Part shown: positions 33,794 through 35,540 of the stretch, one piece after another | Layout: the number at the start of each line of letters is the position of its first letter | Numbering within the stretch: the stretch's first letter is position 1 | Origin: Streptomyces spiramenti | GTDB lineage: Bacteria; Actinomycetota; Actinomycetes; Streptomycetales; Streptomycetaceae | Assembly: GCF_012034385.1 (NCBI RefSeq) | Contig: NZ_JAAVJB010000032.1 | Coordinates: 1 to 35,540, forward strand | Reading direction: 5' to 3' | DNA length: 35,540 nucleotides | Position numbers and translations under genes: made by a program | Notes under the pieces: model-generated | Told to the model about the DNA's origin: nothing | Databases searched by the model: none | Seen by the model: only the letters and a program-made list of their open reading frames with translations

Positions 33794-33828
33794 CGGTCGG
33801 CGCCCCGGAGCGCGGCGCGCACCCGGAC

Positions 33829-33870
33829 GGCCCCGGTGCCGCACCCCGCGAGGGGCGCGGCGCCGGGGCC
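33829..33870. terminator. Bidirectional terminator before nagA
   Basis: A 19-base arm starting GGCCCCGGTGCCGC pairs with 33852-33870 with two wobble-type mismatches, between convergent genes. Confidence 0.85.
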
Positions 33871-33917
33871 GCTGCCGTGCGTGCGCCGCGCTCCTGAGTT
33901 CGGCGACCCAGGGCGGG

Positions 33918-35081
33918 TCAGCCGGTCGGGACCGCTGCCGGTTCCCGCAGCCACCGTCCCTTGCGCATCACGCCCACGACCCGGAAGCCGTCGTCCAGCA
34001 CCACCAGGTCGGCGTCCTTGCCCACCTCGACCGAGCCCACCCGGTCGTCCACGCCGAGCATCCTGGCCGGGGTCCCGGCCAGCGCCCGCACCGCGTCGGC
34101 CACCCCGATCCCGTCCACCGTCACGGCCCGTCGCAGCGCCCGGTCCAGCGTCAGCGTGGAACCGGCGATCGCGCCGCCCTCGACCAACCGCGCCACCCCG
34201 TCGGTGACGTCCACCTCCAACGGGCCCAGCGGGTAGCGGCCGTCGCCCATTCCGGCCGCGCCCATCGCATCGGTGATGAACGCCACCCGGTCCGCCCCCG
34301 CCCGGTGGAACGCCAGCCGCAGCGCGGCCGGGTGCAGATGGGTGCCGTCGTCGATCAGCTCGACCGTCACCCGCTCGTCCTCCAGCAGCGCCGCGACCGG
34401 GCCCGGCGCGCGGTGCGCCAGCGGCGGCATCGCGTTGAACAGGTGGGTCGCCACACTCGCCCCGGCGTCTACGGCCCGCCGCACCACGTCGTAGTCCCCG
34501 TCGGTGTGTCCGACCGCCGCCAGCACGCCCAGGTCCCGCAGCAGTGCCACCGACTCCAGCCCGCCCGGCAGCTCCGGCGCGAGCGTCACCATGCTCGCGG
34601 TGCCGCGCGCGGCGTCGACCAGCTTGCGGACGTCCGCCGGGTCGGGGTCGCGCAGCAGGGACGGCTGGTGCGCGCCGCAGCGGTGCGCCGAGATGAACGG
34701 CCCCTCGAAGTGCAGGCCGGCCAGCTCGCCGTCCTCCACCAGTTCCGAGAGCGTGCCCGCCTGCCGCGCCAGGTCGGCGAGGTCCCCGGTCACGGTCGAG
34801 GCGACCATCGTGGTGGTGCCGTGCGCGCGGTGCGTCCCGATCACCGTGCGGGCCTCCTCGACCGTGCCGGCCGAGAACGAGGCGCCGCCACCGCCGTGGA
34901 CGTGCATGTCCACGAACCCCGGGGTCACCCAGTGGCCCGTCAGATCGTGCGTGGGCTCGTCCTCCGGCCGCGCGGTGACGATGCGGCCGTCCGCCACCGT
35001 CACCCGGCCGTCCTCGACCACACCGGTCGGCAGGACGACGCGGGCCCCGGTCAGCACCGTGCGCTGTGTCTCGGTCGTCAT
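33918..35081 (-). CDS. nagA: N-acetylglucosamine-6-phosphate deacetylase
   Basis: Amidohydrolase of 387 residues converting GlcNAc-6-phosphate to glucosamine-6-phosphate and acetate, the first committed step after uptake of chitin- or wall-derived GlcNAc. Metal and catalytic residues are visible: His60 and His62 in DMHVHGGGG, Glu126 in LHFEGPFIS, His192 in VGHTDG, His213 in THLFNAM and the catalytic Asp271 in FITDAMGAAG. The C-terminal end GSVEVGKDADLVVLDDGF is standard. ATG 35081 overlaps the stop of the upstream kinase gene (ATGA), so translation is coupled. In streptomycetes nagA is under DasR control; the operator would lie upstream of the kinase gene, outside the window. Confidence 0.95.
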   Translation of the reverse strand: MTTETQRTVLTGARVVLPTGVVEDGRVTVADGRIVTARPEDEPTHDLTGHWVTPGFVDMHVHGGGGASFSAGTVEEARTVIGTHRAHGTTTMVASTVTGDLADLARQAGTLSELVEDGELAGLHFEGPFISAHRCGAHQPSLLRDPDPADVRKLVDAARGTASMVTLAPELPGGLESVALLRDLGVLAAVGHTDGDYDVVRRAVDAGASVATHLFNAMPPLAHRAPGPVAALLEDERVTVELIDDGTHLHPAALRLAFHRAGADRVAFITDAMGAAGMGDGRYPLGPLEVDVTDGVARLVEGGAIAGSTLTLDRALRRAVTVDGIGVADAVRALAGTPARMLGVDDRVGSVEVGKDADLVVLDDGFRVVGVMRKGRWLREPAAVPTG

Positions 35082-35540
35082 GACTGGTCGAACCTCCGGG
35101 GAGTCGGGTCGGTCGTGGCGGACCCGCCGGGAGGCGGGCCGGCGTCGTGGTCGTGCGCGGCGGTCGCCGCGGAACCGGTCCGACGGCCCGTCGCCGGGTC
35201 CGTGGTGTGTGCGGACGTCGCCGTCGTCGTACTCGCCCGGTCCGCCACGCCGGCGGTACCGGAACCGGGCAGCGTTCGTGCGCGGAGTTCCCAGGCCAGC
35301 AGGCCCGCGCCCAGGCAGCCGGCGACGTCGCCGAGTGCCGCCGGCACCAGCGCCGGTTCCCGTTGGAAGCTGAGCCGCCTCCGCAGCGCGGCGCGCAGCG
35401 GCACCAGCAGGGTGTCGCCGGCCTCGGCGAGACCGCCGCCGACGATCACGACGCGCGGGTCGAGCAGGGTCACCGCCGTCAGCAGGCCGTCGGCGAGCGC
35501 CTCCACCGCGCCCTGCCAGACGGCGAGCGCGGCCGGGTCG
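35078..35540 (-). CDS. ROK-family sugar kinase, C-terminal part
   Basis: The frame runs open through the window edge; about 153 C-terminal codons are present. WQGAVEALADGLLTAVTLLDP and RVVIVGGGLAEAGDTLLVPL are the C-terminal glycine-rich ATP-site region of ROK kinases, and LGDVAGCLGAGLLAWE ends the fold. A Thr/Ala/Gly/Pro-rich tail of about 65 residues follows. Overlap with nagA suggests it phosphorylates GlcNAc or another amino sugar before NagA acts, but a glucokinase-like role is possible. The N-terminal ATP-binding loop and zinc motif are outside the window. Confidence 0.9.
   Translation of the reverse strand, partial: DPAALAVWQGAVEALADGLLTAVTLLDPRVVIVGGGLAEAGDTLLVPLRAALRRRLSFQREPALVPAALGDVAGCLGAGLLAWELRARTLPGSGTAGVADRASTTTATSAHTTDPATGRRTGSAATAAHDHDAGPPPGGSATTDPTPRRFDQS

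Noticed and set aside
35080..35092. Partial DasR-like half-site (ACTGGTC) at the nagA start
   Set aside because: Only one half of the palindrome is present and it lies within the end of the kinase coding sequence.

Overview
The window is chromosomal DNA from a streptomycete or close relative. It is very GC-rich, with strong G/C bias at third codon positions and many GTG starts. Gene order matches what I remember of the Streptomyces core chromosome: phoU / phoR-phoP / carD / ispD-ispF / cysS / 23S rRNA methyltransferase, then msiK, then terD, a cdgB-type diguanylate cyclase and nagA. I ran no database search. Family names come from motifs I can read, and comparisons with Streptomyces coelicolor are from memory.

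Layout. (1) 1-5.3 kb: a 34-codon cysteine-rich metallothionein-like gene with a partial gene overlapping its end. Then come phoU (-) and the divergent phoR-phoP operon (+), which share an intergenic PHO box, and a convergent lipoprotein gene. (2) 5.3-11 kb, all on +: carD, ispD-ispF (overlapping, MEP isoprenoid pathway), a PPOX-fold protein, cysS and a SpoU-type rRNA methyltransferase. (3) 11-17 kb, cell envelope: a lipoprotein L,D-transpeptidase, a DoxX-type membrane protein, a frameshifted IS30 transposase remnant and a PASTA Ser/Thr kinase. (4) 17-20.4 kb: a GNAT acetyltransferase, a sugar nucleotidyltransferase, a small anchored protein and msiK, the shared ATPase of sugar importers. (5) 20.8-28.7 kb, accessory: a short SARP-type regulator, tRNA-Thr(UGU), three lipoproteins (two of them tandem paralogues with a WCLPDC motif) followed by a two-component system, a pentapeptide-repeat protein and an unknown gene. 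(6) 28.9-35.5 kb: terD, arfB, a flavin reductase, cdgB with a BldD-like box, a membrane-anchored carbohydrate-binding-like protein, and nagA overlapping a partial ROK sugar kinase.

Themes. Phosphate control (PhoU/PhoR/PhoP), envelope upkeep (transpeptidase, PASTA kinase, lipoproteins), carbon and amino-sugar use (MsiK, NagA, ROK kinase) and c-di-GMP development control (CdgB) sit side by side. The most novel-looking items are the tiny Cys-rich protein beside phoU and the paired WCLPDC lipoproteins beside a sensor kinase and its regulator. The latter look like an extracytoplasmic sensing module whose ligand is unknown. Several genes have a -10-like hexamer 6-7 bases before the start codon and no ribosome binding site, which suggests leaderless mRNAs.
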